A stretch of 64,000 nt of DNA from Lactarius indigo (lineage: Eukaryota > Basidiomycota > Agaricomycetes > Russulales > Russulaceae), in assembly GCA_025766275.1 (NCBI GenBank), contig JAFKAC010000123.1, positions 62,001 through 126,000 of the forward strand, written 5' to 3'. Below are positions 40,952 through 53,116 of the stretch, in pieces. Under the pieces are notes generated by a model. It worked only from the letters and a program-made list of their open reading frames with translations. It was not told the origin of the DNA and made no database searches. The translations under genes and the position numbers were made by a program. Numbering within the stretch: the stretch's first letter is position 1; every line of letters begins with the position of its first letter.

Positions 40952-42907
40952 GTGGCGTACTCAACCAGAGACCAGTGGACGTCCTTCCGTCCCTATCACA
41001 TCGAACGATGAGGAGATCGTAACGTACCAACAAGATTCCTAGGAGCAGCACAGTGGAGAGAATGAGGAGAATATACCGGATACTTCGTAGAATTTAACGG
41101 TCCTAACCGTTTCCGACCCGTTGAGTTCAACTTCGAACATCTCTGTTGGGTCGAGGTTACTTGGAATCCCATAGACCATCGCTGGGACATCGTACAACCA
41201 GCAGAAAGAAACTACAATTGCAATATCGACGCGCGAGAACTTAACAGCCACGCAGATTACGGTCCTATTGATGGACAAGCACAAGAACACACTGACAAAG
41301 GAGTCAGTGGGGAAGAAGCCTCCAAAAGCCAGTCACCAAGTAGGGGGACAATGCCAGCAGAAGAAGCTAGCCTAGGAGCTATTGGCGATCATATTATACA
41401 ACGAACTGAGTCTCTAACCATTCACCAACCCGAACCAGAAGTAATCCACATTCACAGCCCAGCGGTCGCAATGGCAACTGCCACCATGACACAAGAAGAA
41501 GTGCAACTCACCACCGAGGCAAGGGATCAAATAGCCCTTGAAGAACAAAGACGCATCGCGGAGGAATCCCAAGCCAACTTGGCCCCCATCAACCCTTATA
41601 CTGGTCATCGAATGACTGACGACGACGTAGCGATCCACCGTGCCATCGGGCCAGACATGGCCGATCCCCCCAGTGAAGGAGGTGGACCCCCTGGCAACTT
41701 ACCAGGAGGAGGACCCCCACCAAGAGGACCCAGATTCGGAGGATTCCCTGGAGGATTCCCTGGAGGATTCCCAAGAGGACCTCCAGGAGGAGGATTACCA
41801 GGTGCAGGTCCTATCGTTCCCCCTCCAAGTAATAAATTAGCAGGCGAAGCACCAACAGTGTTTGACGGAGAACGTGCAAAAGTCGAGGCATTCCTCACCC
41901 AATGGCATGTTTATTGGGGAATGAACGCCGATGAAAGCATCATGGCTACACCATATTGACGCGCCCTGCTCTTCTTATCATATATCAAGGGCGTCAACGT
42001 TAGCAAATGGGTACTGGCAATGCTCACTTGGCTTAACGGCCAGATACAAACAGGAATACCCCATACTAGTGAAGGATTATGGAATGAAGTCACACGCAGC
42101 TTCATGCAGCGCTTCCGAAACACGATGGAGCAAGAACAAGCTTAATACGAGCTCAAGAAAGGAGTCAAAATGATCGGGGGCAATCTAGATGAGTATTGCA
42201 CCCAATTTGAACAGTTAATATGCTGCGCTCAGTACAGACTTGACGATCCCCAAATGCTGGATCTATTTGCAAGCGGTCTACCAAAGGATCTATATGAGAA
42301 GGTCTACACCCTCGACAACCCCCACAATTACTGCGAGTGGAAGGAAGCAGCCACCACTCGTCAACAACAGTATCTTCACCTCAAGGTGGTGTTAAATAAA
42401 GGGGTTCCCCCAGGACAGGGACAAGGATGATCACGTCAGCAACGATAATGGCAGGGACTGCCAAGAAGTTCCTGGCAACCAAGAAATCTGCCCTGAGATC
42501 CAAACGCAATGGACACCTCTGCAGATCGAATTTGAGGGCGACTTGCAGGAGCTGAAGATATACTTGCTCCTCGTCCCCCATATCGACCACAAGGAGGATT
42601 CCTCCAAAGAGGAGGAGGACGCAACACCCAAAGGCCAGTCACTTGTTACAACTGTGGAAAGGACGGACACATGGCCCGCGATTGTAGACAACCACGAGGA
42701 GGCTACCAGCCTCAAGCATCAACTAGTCGGTACATTGATACCGACTATCATCAACAAGAACCCGAAGTCGCTACCAGGGCGGTTAAAGATGTACCCCCTC
42801 AACAGCGCGCCAGTGACTGGCTTAACGGGGTAGCGGGAGAATCGGATGATGTAAAGGACATTATCCTCCAACAACTATGGAAGAAGGAGGGTTTTCAGGA
42901 CGCCTGA
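40952..42907 (+). pseudogene. D gag pseudogene
   Basis: Begins at GTG-GCG after the primer-binding site. The N-terminal domain (RFRPVEFNFEHLCW, NPIDHRWD) carries an early TGA. An open stretch (41351-41959) holds a Gly/Pro-rich linker and VFDGERAK, followed by TGA where B1 has Arg, a TAA in the capsid, further stops, and a CX2CX4HX4C knuckle near 42655. The end (LWKKEGFQDA, TGA at 42905-42907) carries GGGTTTT at 42889-42895 for a -1 shift into pol. Confidence 0.8.
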
Positions 42908-44756
42908 ACCCATCGGCCTGGGTGAGGGCAGTTAATTGTAACAGTGTAATCATGACTCGCTATCGTTCTATGAGAGTTCCAGTATCGATTCGCACCAATT
43001 ACGCAATGGCCAATATACGAGCACTAGTCAACTCAGGAGCAACCCACTGCTTCATGAGGCCCTCCTTTGTAAGAAGGATGGGATTGGGGATCAAACCACT
43101 TGATGTCCCAAAGAAAATATGGAACATCGATAATACCGAAAACAAATCGGGGCATATCACTCACTATACCGATGTCGACGTCCAAACTAAAGGAATTCAT
43201 AAGGAAATCTGTTTTCTTATCACAGATATAGGGAACGAAGACGTCGTACTAGGATATCCTTGGCTCGCAATATACGACCCTCATATCAAATGGTTGCAAG
43301 CCGCCATACATGAAAACATGCTTCCCATCATCATCTGATCAACTAACCCCTGCATCAAAACAACGCCAGTAGTCGCCGCGACCACAGTCAAGAGTGATGA
43401 CTACGAAGTAGTACACTCCTGCGTCATCACGGATGAACAATGGCAATAATTTGAAGAAGGATGCCACATTAGAGCTACCGCCACCAATCTCGCCATCGCA
43501 GCTCAACAATATGTTACCAAAGCTGAGTTACCGCCCGAATATCGGGAGTTTGAACATCTCTTCAGTGAAGAAGCATTGGACAGGTTTCCACCCAGCAGGC
43601 CCTGGGACCACGCTATCAAATTCAAACCAGGAACAGCTGATGCAATCGACTGCAAAATATACCCCATGACCCAGGAGGAAGACAAGAAACCACGCAAATG
43701 GATTGACGAGCAATTAAAGAAGGGATACATACAACCTTCTAAATCCCCATATGCTTTGTCCTTCTTCTTTATCAAGAAAAAGGATGGAAAGCTACGACCC
43801 GTCCAAGATTATCGGAAAATCAACGCGGTCACCATCCGCAATCAGTATCCACTCCCTCTCATTTCCGATCTCATTACCGATCTTAGCAACGCTCACATCT
43901 ATACTAAACTCGACGTTAGATGGGGGTATAACAACGTACGCATCAAAGAGGGAGATGAAGAGAAGGCCGTGTTCAAAACACATTACGGGTTATTTGAACC
44001 TATGGTGATGTTTTTCGGCTTAACCAATTCCCTGGCAACATTCCAGACCATGATGAATTTCATCTTCAGGGATGTCATTGCGAAACACGAAAAATGGGGA
44101 ACCGTTATTCGGGTCTACATGGATGATATTGGCATTGCTACAGGGCTGAATCACTCCCTGCTGGATCATATAGACACCATGAAAGATGTCCTCCGCGTAT
44201 CCGCCGAACACGACCTGTATTACAAGCTTGAAAAATGCCTTTTCCACTCCCCACGCATGGATTACCTGGGGGTAATCCTTGAAAAGGGGGTGACACATAT
44301 GGATCCCGTCAAAATTTCAGGCATCAAAGACTGGCCTACGCCAACCAAAGTTAAGGACATCCACTCTTTCCTCGGCTTTTGCAATTTTTACCAACCCTTC
44401 ATACGAGGATTCGCAACTAAAGCATGCCCTCTTAACAAACTTACACGTAAAGATGCCGAATGGCATTGGGGAACCAAAGAAGAGAAAGCATTCCAAGACC
44501 TCAAAACCCTCGTTACTAGCGAACCTGTTCTCGCACACCCAGATCTCACCCAACAATTTGAACTAGAGGTTGACGCATCAGGATTTGCCACCGGAGCCAT
44601 CCTCCTTCAGCGCAAGGCAGACGGCAAACGACACCCTATCGGCTACTACTTGTCCACCCTTAACGAGGCTGAACGAAATTACAACATTTATGACCTCGAA
44701 CTCTTAGCAATCGTCAAAGCCTTCCACCACTGGAGACCCCTCATAGCAGGCTCCCC
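42877..44756 (+). pseudogene. D pol pseudogene: protease, RT, partial RNase H
   Basis: The first piece (42877-43338) holds the conserved Pol start (RLNPSAWVRA) and a protease whose active-site Asp is replaced by Asn (VNSGAT). A stop at 43336-43338 and frame breaks follow. The second piece (43576-44756) is a long RT frame with YMDDIGIAT and the start of RNase H (VDASGFATG). The frame is cut at AGSP by the following LTR. Integrase and chromodomain are missing. Confidence 0.85.
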
Positions 44757-44955
44757 TGTAATGCTGTCACGACCTTAGCTCGACTTGAGCTCGGTGGAGG
44801 CGGTAACAACTTAGCAGATATGCTGACACGACGACACGGAGGTCTGTGCTCTCGCCCAAGTGAATACACAGAGGTACACTGGCAAGCCTGGCTGTCTTGT
44901 ACTTGGTCACAACTGAAGTCGGATGTGAAATTCTAACGATCTGACAGAGAGAGAT

Positions 44956-45006
<51 letters not shown>

Positions 45007-45318
45007 AAGTGACGATTCAAGAAGACCAAGATGGTGTATCTTGGTCTTCGCAAGACAGTTTAAATACACAAGTCGAGCAGGCTTAGAAGCACTGCTATGA
45101 GTCACTGTAAGTAGCGTCCAACGTATCGCAGAAACATCTCGAACCCTAATACTACTAGTACCAGTACTAGTGGCGTCGGTCATCAGTCAGCTATCGTATC
45201 CTATCGCCTATTGCACTACCATATCACTGTAAGTAAGTCCGCGACTAATATACCTTACAGCCGTAATTGCAACCAGTACAGTAAGGGTTCATGGATTAGT
45301 TCGAGTCGAAACGTGACA
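44757..45318 (-). repeat. B-type LTR with GA microsatellite
   Basis: TGTAATGCTGTCACGACC...CGTGACA on the plus strand, related to the B1 LTR. The AAGACCAAGAT segment is at 45022-45032, with its TTAAATA box (45060-45066) 34 nt away. A run of about 22 GA units (44957-45004) has expanded inside it. It is followed by a 38-bp stub of internal sequence (45319-45356, polypurine tract side). Confidence 0.85.
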
Positions 45319-45356
45319 TCACCCCCTTTTCAGCGTGAGACCCCGGCTCACCGAAA

Positions 45357-45981
45357 TGATGAACAGCACACATAGATAGCATACTCACAGAGTGACAAAG
45401 TGTTCTGTGGTGAGATAGGCTGGGTGGCTGGAAACAGCAACAGGGAAGTCTTGACAAGGTAAAGCAAGAGTGTCTGGCACACAAGCAGTGAGAACTGATG
45501 TTATACATTGAAGGGCAGAAAGCTTACCTGGCACACAAGCAGTGAGAACTGATGTGGACCAGGAGCGTACATGGTACTCTACTTATACACTTTCTGGTAG
45601 TGACACTGTACAAGGGATGTAACACTAAGTCATGCAGTACAAGAAACTATTGTTCTACAAACGGACAAAGGAGTGGACGTTCTGAGAACAAAGGGAGAAA
45701 GAATAAGGAGAGTCCAGAGCTAAATGATATCATAGTGACATCATAATAAGGATAGAACTAAGTACGGAACAAAGGAAAGTACAAGGGTAATATACAACGC
45801 AGAGTCTGGATGTATGATGTCATAGAAGTACAGTGATGTCATGTATGACGCAATGATAAGTCCAGATTGTACAGATCAAATAGTATCTAATCTACAAGTC
45901 CTGTATATCTAATCTAAAGCAGTCCATGCTGCAAGTCCGGACCGTACGAGCCGCTAAGTGCGCAAGGGTCACTTATCAACA
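45357..45981 (-). repeat. Copia LTR without target duplication
   Basis: 625 bp, reverse orientation (TGATGAACAG...CTTATCAACA). The left flank CGAAA and right flank GGCTC do not match, so this is not a simple solo-LTR insertion. A deletion or recombination joining two insertions is likely. Confidence 0.88.
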
Positions 45982-46324
45982 GGCTCTGTACGGCATCCTC
46001 TGTGTCCAGTTTTGTATGAGGCCTTTCCCTTGAAAGCTCGACTTATTCCACTCACACGTTCAGACATATACAACTACAATTTTCCAAAAGACAGGCGATC
46101 CATCAAATTTCTAGGTTGGTCTTTGACATTCCACGGAAGCTTTGTGATGTCAAGGTTTCTTCTGAGCAGCTTATCTCGTTTTCCTACTGGAGACTGCTCA
46201 AACTGCACTGAATGGGGCCAATTTCTACTATTGGTTTATTGCAGGATTTGGCGACGTGGAACACCTTGCAAATTCTCATTTTGCCCCCATAGACATTCCT
46301 ATCATCACTGTAGTTATCGCGCTT
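45982..46324. other. Unassigned 0.34 kb before the TOP2 homology
   Basis: No confident match was recognised. The stretch runs directly into TOP2-like coding sequence and may be its decayed upstream exon or intron. Short frames on both strands look like chance. Confidence 0.4.
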
Positions 46325-46677
46325 GTCGTTCAAGCCTACATTGCAGGCCAAATTGCAGGGAGACCTCATTGCCACCACCACAAAGAAGAATAAAGCAGCA
46401 GTGATCAAACTCTGGATCTTCCTCAATGTGCTGGCTGAGAATCCGACGTTCGATGGTCAGACCAAGGAGACTGTGTCGTTATTGTCCTCTAAATTCGGGA
46501 CCAAGCCCATGCATTTGGAGGAGTTCATGAAAAAGGGTGGGGCTCACTTGTTGTCAGATGGTATGCGCAATCTTTAACTCTTCTCTAGTGTCCAAGTCAT
46601 CTATTGTCAAGAATGTGTCGAATTGGGCCAAGTTCAGGGCCGAACAGCAGATCAAAAAGACAGATGGCACAAGACAC

Positions 46678-48002
46678 TGTTGAGACGTGACTGTTAAAGT
46701 CACATGTCTCATGGGATCTGATTGAGTCAGCCCACATACTATATACAGTATCTGTCCCTTATGGACTTATGGACACTCCGGACTCATACAGGACCGCTTT
46801 TTGTTTATCTTTATTGTTAGATCCATATATGGTTCTTATTGTTCTTTCAATTGTTAAGATACCGGTATTGTCTGCTTTAGGCAGCTATTGTTCTCTGCCA
46901 TCCAATGGCATTTCTCCCTCTGGTGCACAGACCACCTCTATTGTGTTTGGGTCACCAGTGCGCACAGACCATTATTAGCTAAGCGTCCTGTATATAAGGA
47001 CTGCTGTTTTCGCCTCTACACTTCAGAGTTCCTTGTAGCGGTATGACTTATCGCGTACAACTAGACCAAGGGAAGTGTTAGTGAACTGAACTGGTAACAC
47101 ACTCAAGCCTAGCACGGAGACAAGTCACGCACCGAATGTACAGTCACTGTGGAGAGTATGCACACTTGAAGTCTTTATACAAGACTAAAGGCAAGGTGAT
47201 CACGCAGTGGCATGCTGAGTGGAGAACCAAGAGGACAAGTTAACATTGGAGAAGAGTAAGGGAAGTACAATGAAATGCGCACCTGAGTGGAGAACCAAGA
47301 GGACAAGTTGGTTCCACTCAGGACACTACATAAGGGTTTATATACTATGCTGCAGCTGAGTTTGAATTACTACTAAACCTTGTTACTAAAGGTATAGGTA
47401 ATAGTAATGAGTCAGATGCTGACATGTTGTGTCTAATAATAGCCTTATCTATTGTGCTGACTGATGCACAGTCATTAAGGCTGACAGAACAATGACGTGT
47501 CCTTATCTATGAGTCACAACCCTATAACAACGTGGTCTAGAACTATCTAGAATGTTCCCTGCTTATCATCCAATGAGAAACTACTTATACTAATGAGGAA
47601 GGTGACCTAAAGGGGTAACATCCAATGAGGAAGTTACTATCCCAGGGTCACGTGCTTGGGGTGCACATGTTGGCATCACGTGACTGACCATCTTATCATA
47701 TCTAATGATAAGGACTTGGATGTTTGACTCAACGTTAGAGACTCGTATCTCTACCAAATAAATCCATAAAAATGCGGAAAAATAAGGCAAAAATAGAGCG
47801 TCTGTGACATTCCTTCTACCTCTGAAGTGTAAGTTCTCCTTTTCTACCTTACTCCTTCACCTTTACTCATAAGACATTCTATAGAACTTGTCTGTCTCTA
47901 GGTGTGTAGTAATGGTATTAGAGTTCCTTCTACCTCTGAAGTAACTTGTCTGTCTCTAGCTGTTCAAGCTTATTCCTTGCTTGTTAGTTCTGCGCTTCAA
48001 CA
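46678..48002 (+). repeat. Solo LTR G1 in TOP2, with H nested
   Basis: TGTTGAG...TTCAACA with target duplication GACAC (46673-46677 and 48003-48007) inside a TOP2 exon. Without H it is 544 bp, the same as G2. Confidence 0.94.
47034..47809 (+). repeat. Solo LTR H nested in G1
   Basis: 776 bp, TGTAGCGG...CTGTGACA, with target duplication TTCCT (47029-47033 and 47810-47814). The empty site is seen in G2. No other copy of H is in the window. Confidence 0.9.
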
Positions 48003-48172
48003 GACACAACCAGTAAGTGATTCAGGGCATCAGGGCAACGGTTCTATTGCTGATTTCCTTGGCAGTCTCACTGGAATCACCAAGCTTTTGGATGCAAACA
48101 ATGTGGGGACATGCACTGCATCCCAATGCATGCTCATTCTGACTGAAGGTGACTCTGCCAAGGTGCTCATGG

Positions 48173-48751
48173 TGTTACGCCCTAGCAGGGGCGTGGGTTC
48201 TAAAGGTTCTGAATCACACAAGTATCAAGCGAAGACCTCTGTTGTCTTATTGCTATGAAATACAAATGATAAAAGTGTGGCACAAGGTGCAGCACTACTC
48301 TGTAATATAGGACTCCTCGTCCGAAGTGTCTAACACTTCTCTACACTTGATCTTGCTAGTGCACAGAGTATAACAGGTGTAACGCGTTGATATAGTTCAA
48401 CTGCAAAGACTTCGAAGTGTCCTGGTTAGGGACTGAGGTAGGGGATGCACAAGAAGAGAGGGATAAGGCGAGGTCACACCAAAGTATGGAGGCAAGGTTG
48501 CTAGATTGCAAACGAAGCCAAGTCTGGCTTCCTACGGTCTATGGTACAGGTTTATATAGGACAGGGTTCCAAACAACATGAACACAAGTCCACACAATAT
48601 CAAAGAGACTAAACGGAGTAAACAGAAGTTCGGATCAAAGAAACAGCGCCACTAGTAACAGTAGCTCCTTTGGTAACAAGGTATAGTAGAGAAGGGGAAA
48701 GGCAGGGTGGAGACATACTGTGACTTAGGTCCGAAGCGTCGGATCATAACA
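48173..48751 (-). repeat. E 3' LTR
   Basis: 579 bp. AAGCCAAGTCT at 48515-48525 lies 33 nt from a TATATAA box (to 48558). It is followed inside by a purine tract (AGAGAGGGG on the minus strand). Confidence 0.95.
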
Positions 48752-48777
48752 TGAGCCCCTCTCTAAGTCAACTCTCC

Positions 48778-50166
48778 CTAGAGTGCTTCGAAGTCCATCA
48801 GGTCATAGACATCGTTGTCTACATCGTTAGAGGGGGTGCTTTCGTGAGGGAGGGGGCAGCGATGTTGGCGAAGGAAGTTGAAGGGACCATGGGCCCCACA
48901 CTTGCAACAATTTTCGTACTTGGGGCACTTGATTCCTTCGTGGCTGTTGCTGGTAAAACACTTGCCACACCACTGAGTGCGTTCTTCTGGGGCTGGCCAG
49001 AGGCACTGATAGGGGAAGTGGTCAGTGCTAGAACACCTCCAGCAAAACTTCTGTTTTTGAGGGCAGGCGAAGGAGAGGTGGTCTTCAGACTGACACCTGT
49101 AACAAAGTCAAATGGTGCCAGTCTCCTTCTTGTTGGCTCTGTGCTTGCGTCTCTTCTTCCTTTCTGCAGAGGGGCTAGGTCCTTCTGGTTCGTCGTGGAG
49201 TCTTGGCATGGAGTGGTAGCGAGGTGGGGCAGGGGCAGGAATGTGGTGGACTTCAAAGGGGTGAGTTTCTTCTTCCGGAGGAGGGGGGTGTAGTGTGAGC
49301 CATCGGTCTGCAATCTGGACATAGGCCTTGTGTTCTTGCAGCCTCCTTCGGGTGCTGGTTAGTTGCATGTCCATGTTGAGGAGGTGCCTTTTGAGGGGCT
49401 CCATCGTCTTGTACAGGCCTTCAATCTCCTTTCAGAGGGCCTTCTGGTTTCGCAAGAGTCGGCGAGTCCTGGAGATTTCTGCTGTGAGGCGGTCATCTTT
49501 CAGGTCTTCTAGGACTTCATCGACTTGTCTGGCTGTGGGGGAAGCTTCGTCCAAGTTCTGCATCTGAGCTGGGGTGATGGGGGGAGCTGGATTGTGGGGG
49601 TCGTCGTCTCTGGGAAGGAGGAAAAGGGGGAGGCCATAGTGAGGGAGGTTCTTGCCCATGGTGCTGATGACATCTTCTTTGTTTTCACTGATCTTGATCC
49701 ATTTGGCATCCTTCCGGATGTACGAGGTTGGGTCAGCGTTGTCAGGGATGAGGAAGTGGACATAGCGGCTGCTCCAGGGGTCATTCAAGAAGAAGGGGTA
49801 GCCAGGGTCGTCATCTTCTTCAGCAGTGATGTGCATCCTTTCATAGTTAATGGGGAGTGCGTCCATGATTGGGTCGTTGGTTATTTCGTTGAGACAAGCC
49901 ATGGTCATTCTAGGATCAGGGGGGGAGGTGGTAGGTCGGTGTATCTCGGGAGTAGGGGGAGCTGTGTGTCCAGGAGGGGGAACGCGAAGGGCTATTCCTC
50001 CTCCTTCTGTTTCTATGACGCTGGGCATGGTGGGATCGATGGGTTGTGGTTCCTGGATGAGTGAAGGCAAGGAAGGGGGTCGTACTGGGAAGGGAGAATA
50101 GCCAGAGGAGGGTGTGACAGAGGGTGTTTCAGTCAAAGGAGCCTCTTTCCATGGCACGAGCAACAA
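48778..50166 (-). pseudogene. E third ORF: small domain, coiled coil, four Cys/His clusters, two TGA stops
   Basis: The frame at 49432-50166 holds a Pro-rich N-terminus, then YVHFLIPDN and LPHYGLPLF (the small domain also present in A, B1 and J) and a charged helix. It continues after TGA (about 49429-49431) through more helix and a Lys/Arg-rich stretch. After a second TGA (about 49105) it reaches CYRCQSEDHLSFAC, CWRCSSTDHFPYQC, a CX2CX5HX4C cluster and a last C/H cluster, ending in NDVYDLMDFEAL with TAG at 48778-48780. Order and tail match the intact A2 ORF. The N-terminal part overlaps the end of pol. Confidence 0.82.
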
Positions 50167-53116
50167 GACGTTCTACAGAGGAGGAGCGAGAGGGCATGGT
50201 GAGGAAGCTAGTGGGGAAGGTGGTTGCTGTTCGTACTGTTACTTCCTTTCGTTTTAACCATTGCTTTGCTCCTTCACTTCTGGGGTTGCTTTCAAAGTGT
50301 TCCTGAATAAGTTCTGGGGCGTTGAGGTTCTTTTCTGGTTCCCAACTGTTGTGTGCATTGGAGTATCCTTTCCACATGATTAGGAACTGTAACTGGTTCC
50401 TGTGGCGTCTTGTTTCTAGTATTTTCTCGACTTCCCACTCCTGTTCTCCATCTACTAGATCTGGGGGTGGTTCCGTAAAGTTCTTTCCATGTATGGAGGT
50501 TTCTTTGTATGGCATCAGGAGGGACACATGGAATACTGGGTGGATCCGCCACTGATGGGGAAGTTTCAGGGCATATGTGGTGGCGGAGATCTTCTTTGTG
50601 ATCCTGAAGGGTCCATATCTTTTTGGGGCTAACTTGAAACTAGGGTGCGTTGTTTTCAAGTTCCTGGCATCCAGCCACACACTATCTCCTTCTGTGTGTT
50701 GTTCAAAGCGAGAGGATCCTTTGTAGAGTGACTGTGCATGGGTAATTGCTGCTTGGGCGGTCCTTCTGGCTTCCTGGATTCGCTCCAATCTCTCTTGTGT
50801 TCCTGGTACTGTGGTCGTTCTTTCTGGTTGGTGTACTCTTGGGATGTACCCAAGGATTAATTCGTAGGGTGCCTTTTTAGTGGTTGCGCTTGGCCAGGAG
50901 TTGTGGGTGTACTGTGCCAGTGGTAGTAGCTCCGCCCAATTGTCTTGTTGATGGTTTATGAACATTCGGAGGTATTGTTCTAACCACTGGTTTGTTCGCT
51001 CTGATTGTCCATCTGTTTGTGGGTGGTATGTTGTGCTGATGTTTTGTTCTATGTCGAGCACTCTGCACAGTTCTTTGATGAACTTCGCTGTGAATCTGGG
51101 GTCTCTGTCGGAGATGACCCTTCTTGGTAGTCCATAGTGTGGCAGGACAGTTTTGGCATAGAGTTTTGCCACTCCTTCTGCGTCTATTGTTTCACTGCAC
51201 GGGATAAAGAAGGCTGCTTTGGAACAGTCATGATCTGTGATGGTGAGAATTGTGTCATTGTCTTCTGATTGGGGTAGCTTTGTGATAAAGTCTAGAGCGA
51301 TGGTTTCAAAAGGGAGTGCTTCTGGGTTAGTCTTGATGGGGAATATCGGTGGTTTCGGGTTCCCAGGGAAGTTCTTGTTTGATTGGCATGTGGCACAGCC
51401 CTTTACATATGTGGATATGTCGTCTTTCATGTTTGGCCACCAAAAGTCTTGTGACGCTAACCACAAGGTCTTTGTTATTCCGGGGTGTCCAGCTGTTTTT
51501 GTATTGTGAAACAGGGAAATTACCCCCCTCTTTAGTGGTGTGTTGTCCACAACCACCAGTTTGTCGCCTCTCCACCAGTGTTTGCCTTGTTTTACTAGGT
51601 GGAAGGGGGCAGCCCACTCGTCCAGAGTGTCTTGGTGGTCTAATTGGTGTGCCATGACCCGGTCATCTATCCTTATGGAGAGAGCGGAGTTTGCGAAGAT
51701 GGTTGGGGTCAGGACCACTACATCGGTGTTATCCCCTGCTCCGGTGTCGTGGTCAGGGCGTCTTGACAGGGCATCAGCATGGTTTTGGGGTCCAGGTTTG
51801 TGGTGAAGTTTGATGTGATAGTCTGCAAGTCTGGGGATGTAGCGCGCCACTCTCCTATTGATTTGTCGAGGGTGGTGATAATATTCTAGGTTTTTGTGGT
51901 CTGTAAACACTGTGATTTCGTGGGGGGATCCTAAAAGAAGGTGTCTCCAATGTTCTAGTCCTCTGATTACTGCCAGGAGTTCCCTGTCATGGATGTCATA
52001 GTTGCGCTCTGCTTCGGAAAATGATTTGGAGAAGTATCCCACAGCTTGTGGTTTGTTTCGTCTGTCTCTTTGTGTTAAGATTGCCCCTGTGGCGAAAGCA
52101 GAGGCATCTACTTCTAGTTCGAAAGGTTTGTCCATATCTGGTTGACATAAGATGGGGTCTTTGCACACAAGCGTGATGAGAGCTTCTAAGGCTTCTGCTG
52201 CTTCCTTTGTCCATCTGAAGGGTCCTTCTGACGTCTTTATTGTGTCCGTGATGGGTCTTGCTAAGTGAGCGAAGTTGGGGATGAAGGGTTGCTGATAACT
52301 TAGTGTCCCCAACACGCTTCTTGCTTGTTTGACTGACTTGATGTCTCTTGGCCAGTCTTTTAGTCCTTCTACCTTCTTTGGGTCGATTTTGATTTGAGAC
52401 CCATCGATGACAATGCCTAGGTAGTGGATCTTTCTTTGTTCGAACACGCATTTCGACACTTTAAGGAAATAAGATTCCTTTTCACAGATTTCCAAGAACT
52501 CGTGTACAATTTGTCTGTGGCGCTCTGTATCTTCTTCTGTGGCTATCAGGACATCGTCCATGTACACAAATAGCTCTCTCAGGTATTTGTCCATAAGTGG
52601 TCGAAGTATTCTGCTCATGGTTCTTGCAAAGGTGGCTGGTGCATTTGTGAGGCCGAAGGTCATGACTCGAGGGATGAACAGCCCCCTTGGTGTCTTGAAG
52701 GCTGCCTTCCACTGGTTTTCCTCTTTTATGCAGATGTTATGGTACCCCCATCTGATATCGAACTTTGAGAACAGTGTTTTCCCATTTAAGTTGGTCAGGA
52801 TGTCGGAGATGAGAGGTAGTGGGTAAGTGTCTTTTATTGTCCAGGTATTTAGGGGTCTGTAGTCCAGGATAGGGCGCAACCCATCTACATTCCGGACCAA
52901 TCTGGGTGGTTTCAGAGGAGTGGTTCCTAGTCCAAGTTTTTGGATTAGGTTTCGGTCGATTAGGTTGTCTGTTGCACCGCTGTCCAGCAGCACATTTATG
53001 TGAGCTTCTTTGTAGTAAAGGCGAACGAGGACTTTGATTGTCATAGCACTATCGCGAACACTATACATTGAATTGGCCTCCCTGTCAGCTCTCACAGGTC
53101 GGCATCGCAAAAATCC
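50129..53116 (-). CDS. E Pol with in-frame deletion: part protease, RT, RNase H, integrase, chromodomain
   Basis: An open frame of about 993 codons, entered by a -1 shift from gag near 53110-53116. The protease motif LLDSGATDNL is present, but NVDG is followed directly by LRPILDYR (about 52873). About 210 residues present in B1 (rest of protease and N-terminal RT) are missing without loss of frame. The RT active site YMDDVLIAT, RNase H, integrase zinc and DDE motifs (SDRDPRFT, QSERTNQ) and chromodomain (FLIMWKGY, NSWEPEKN) follow. RT is unlikely to work without its fingers. The frame is otherwise clean. Confidence 0.9.
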   Translation of the reverse strand, partial: GFLRCRPVRADREANSMYSVRDSAMTIKVLVRLYYKEAHINVLLDSGATDNLIDRNLIQKLGLGTTPLKPPRLVRNVDGLRPILDYRPLNTWTIKDTYPLPLISDILTNLNGKTLFSKFDIRWGYHNICIKEENQWKAAFKTPRGLFIPRVMTFGLTNAPATFARTMSRILRPLMDKYLRELFVYMDDVLIATEEDTERHRQIVHEFLEICEKESYFLKVSKCVFEQRKIHYLGIVIDGSQIKIDPKKVEGLKDWPRDIKSVKQARSVLGTLSYQQPFIPNFAHLARPITDTIKTSEGPFRWTKEAAEALEALITLVCKDPILCQPDMDKPFELEVDASAFATGAILTQRDRRNKPQAVGYFSKSFSEAERNYDIHDRELLAVIRGLEHWRHLLLGSPHEITVFTDHKNLEYYHHPRQINRRVARYIPRLADYHIKLHHKPGPQNHADALSRRPDHDTGAGDNTDVVVLTPTIFANSALSIRIDDRVMAHQLDHQDTLDEWAAPFHLVKQGKHWWRGDKLVVVDNTPLKRGVISLFHNTKTAGHPGITKTLWLASQDFWWPNMKDDISTYVKGCATCQSNKNFPGNPKPPIFPIKTNPEALPFETIALDFITKLPQSEDNDTILTITDHDCSKAAFFIPCSETIDAEGVAKLYAKTVLPHYGLPRRVISDRDPRFTAKFIKELCRVLDIEQNISTTYHPQTDGQSERTNQWLEQYLRMFINHQQDNWAELLPLAQYTHNSWPSATTKKAPYELILGYIPRVHQPERTTTVPGTQERLERIQEARRTAQAAITHAQSLYKGSSRFEQHTEGDSVWLDARNLKTTHPSFKLAPKRYGPFRITKKISATTYALKLPHQWRIHPVFHVSLLMPYKETSIHGKNFTEPPPDLVDGEQEWEVEKILETRRHRNQLQFLIMWKGYSNAHNSWEPEKNLNAPELIQEHFESNPRSEGAKQWLKRKEVTVRTATTFPTSFLTMPSRSSSVERLVARAMERGSFD

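Larger units (their letters stand above)
40423..44756 (+). mobile_element. Ty3/gypsy element D, decayed, 3'-truncated
   Basis: Plus strand: LTR 40423-40931, primer-binding site, gag, pol as far as RNase H. It ends at the AGSP motif, where a B-type LTR begins. It belongs to the same lineage as B1 and B2 but is clearly diverged. Multiple stops in gag and a D-to-N change in the protease motif (NSGAT) mean it is not autonomous. Confidence 0.9.
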
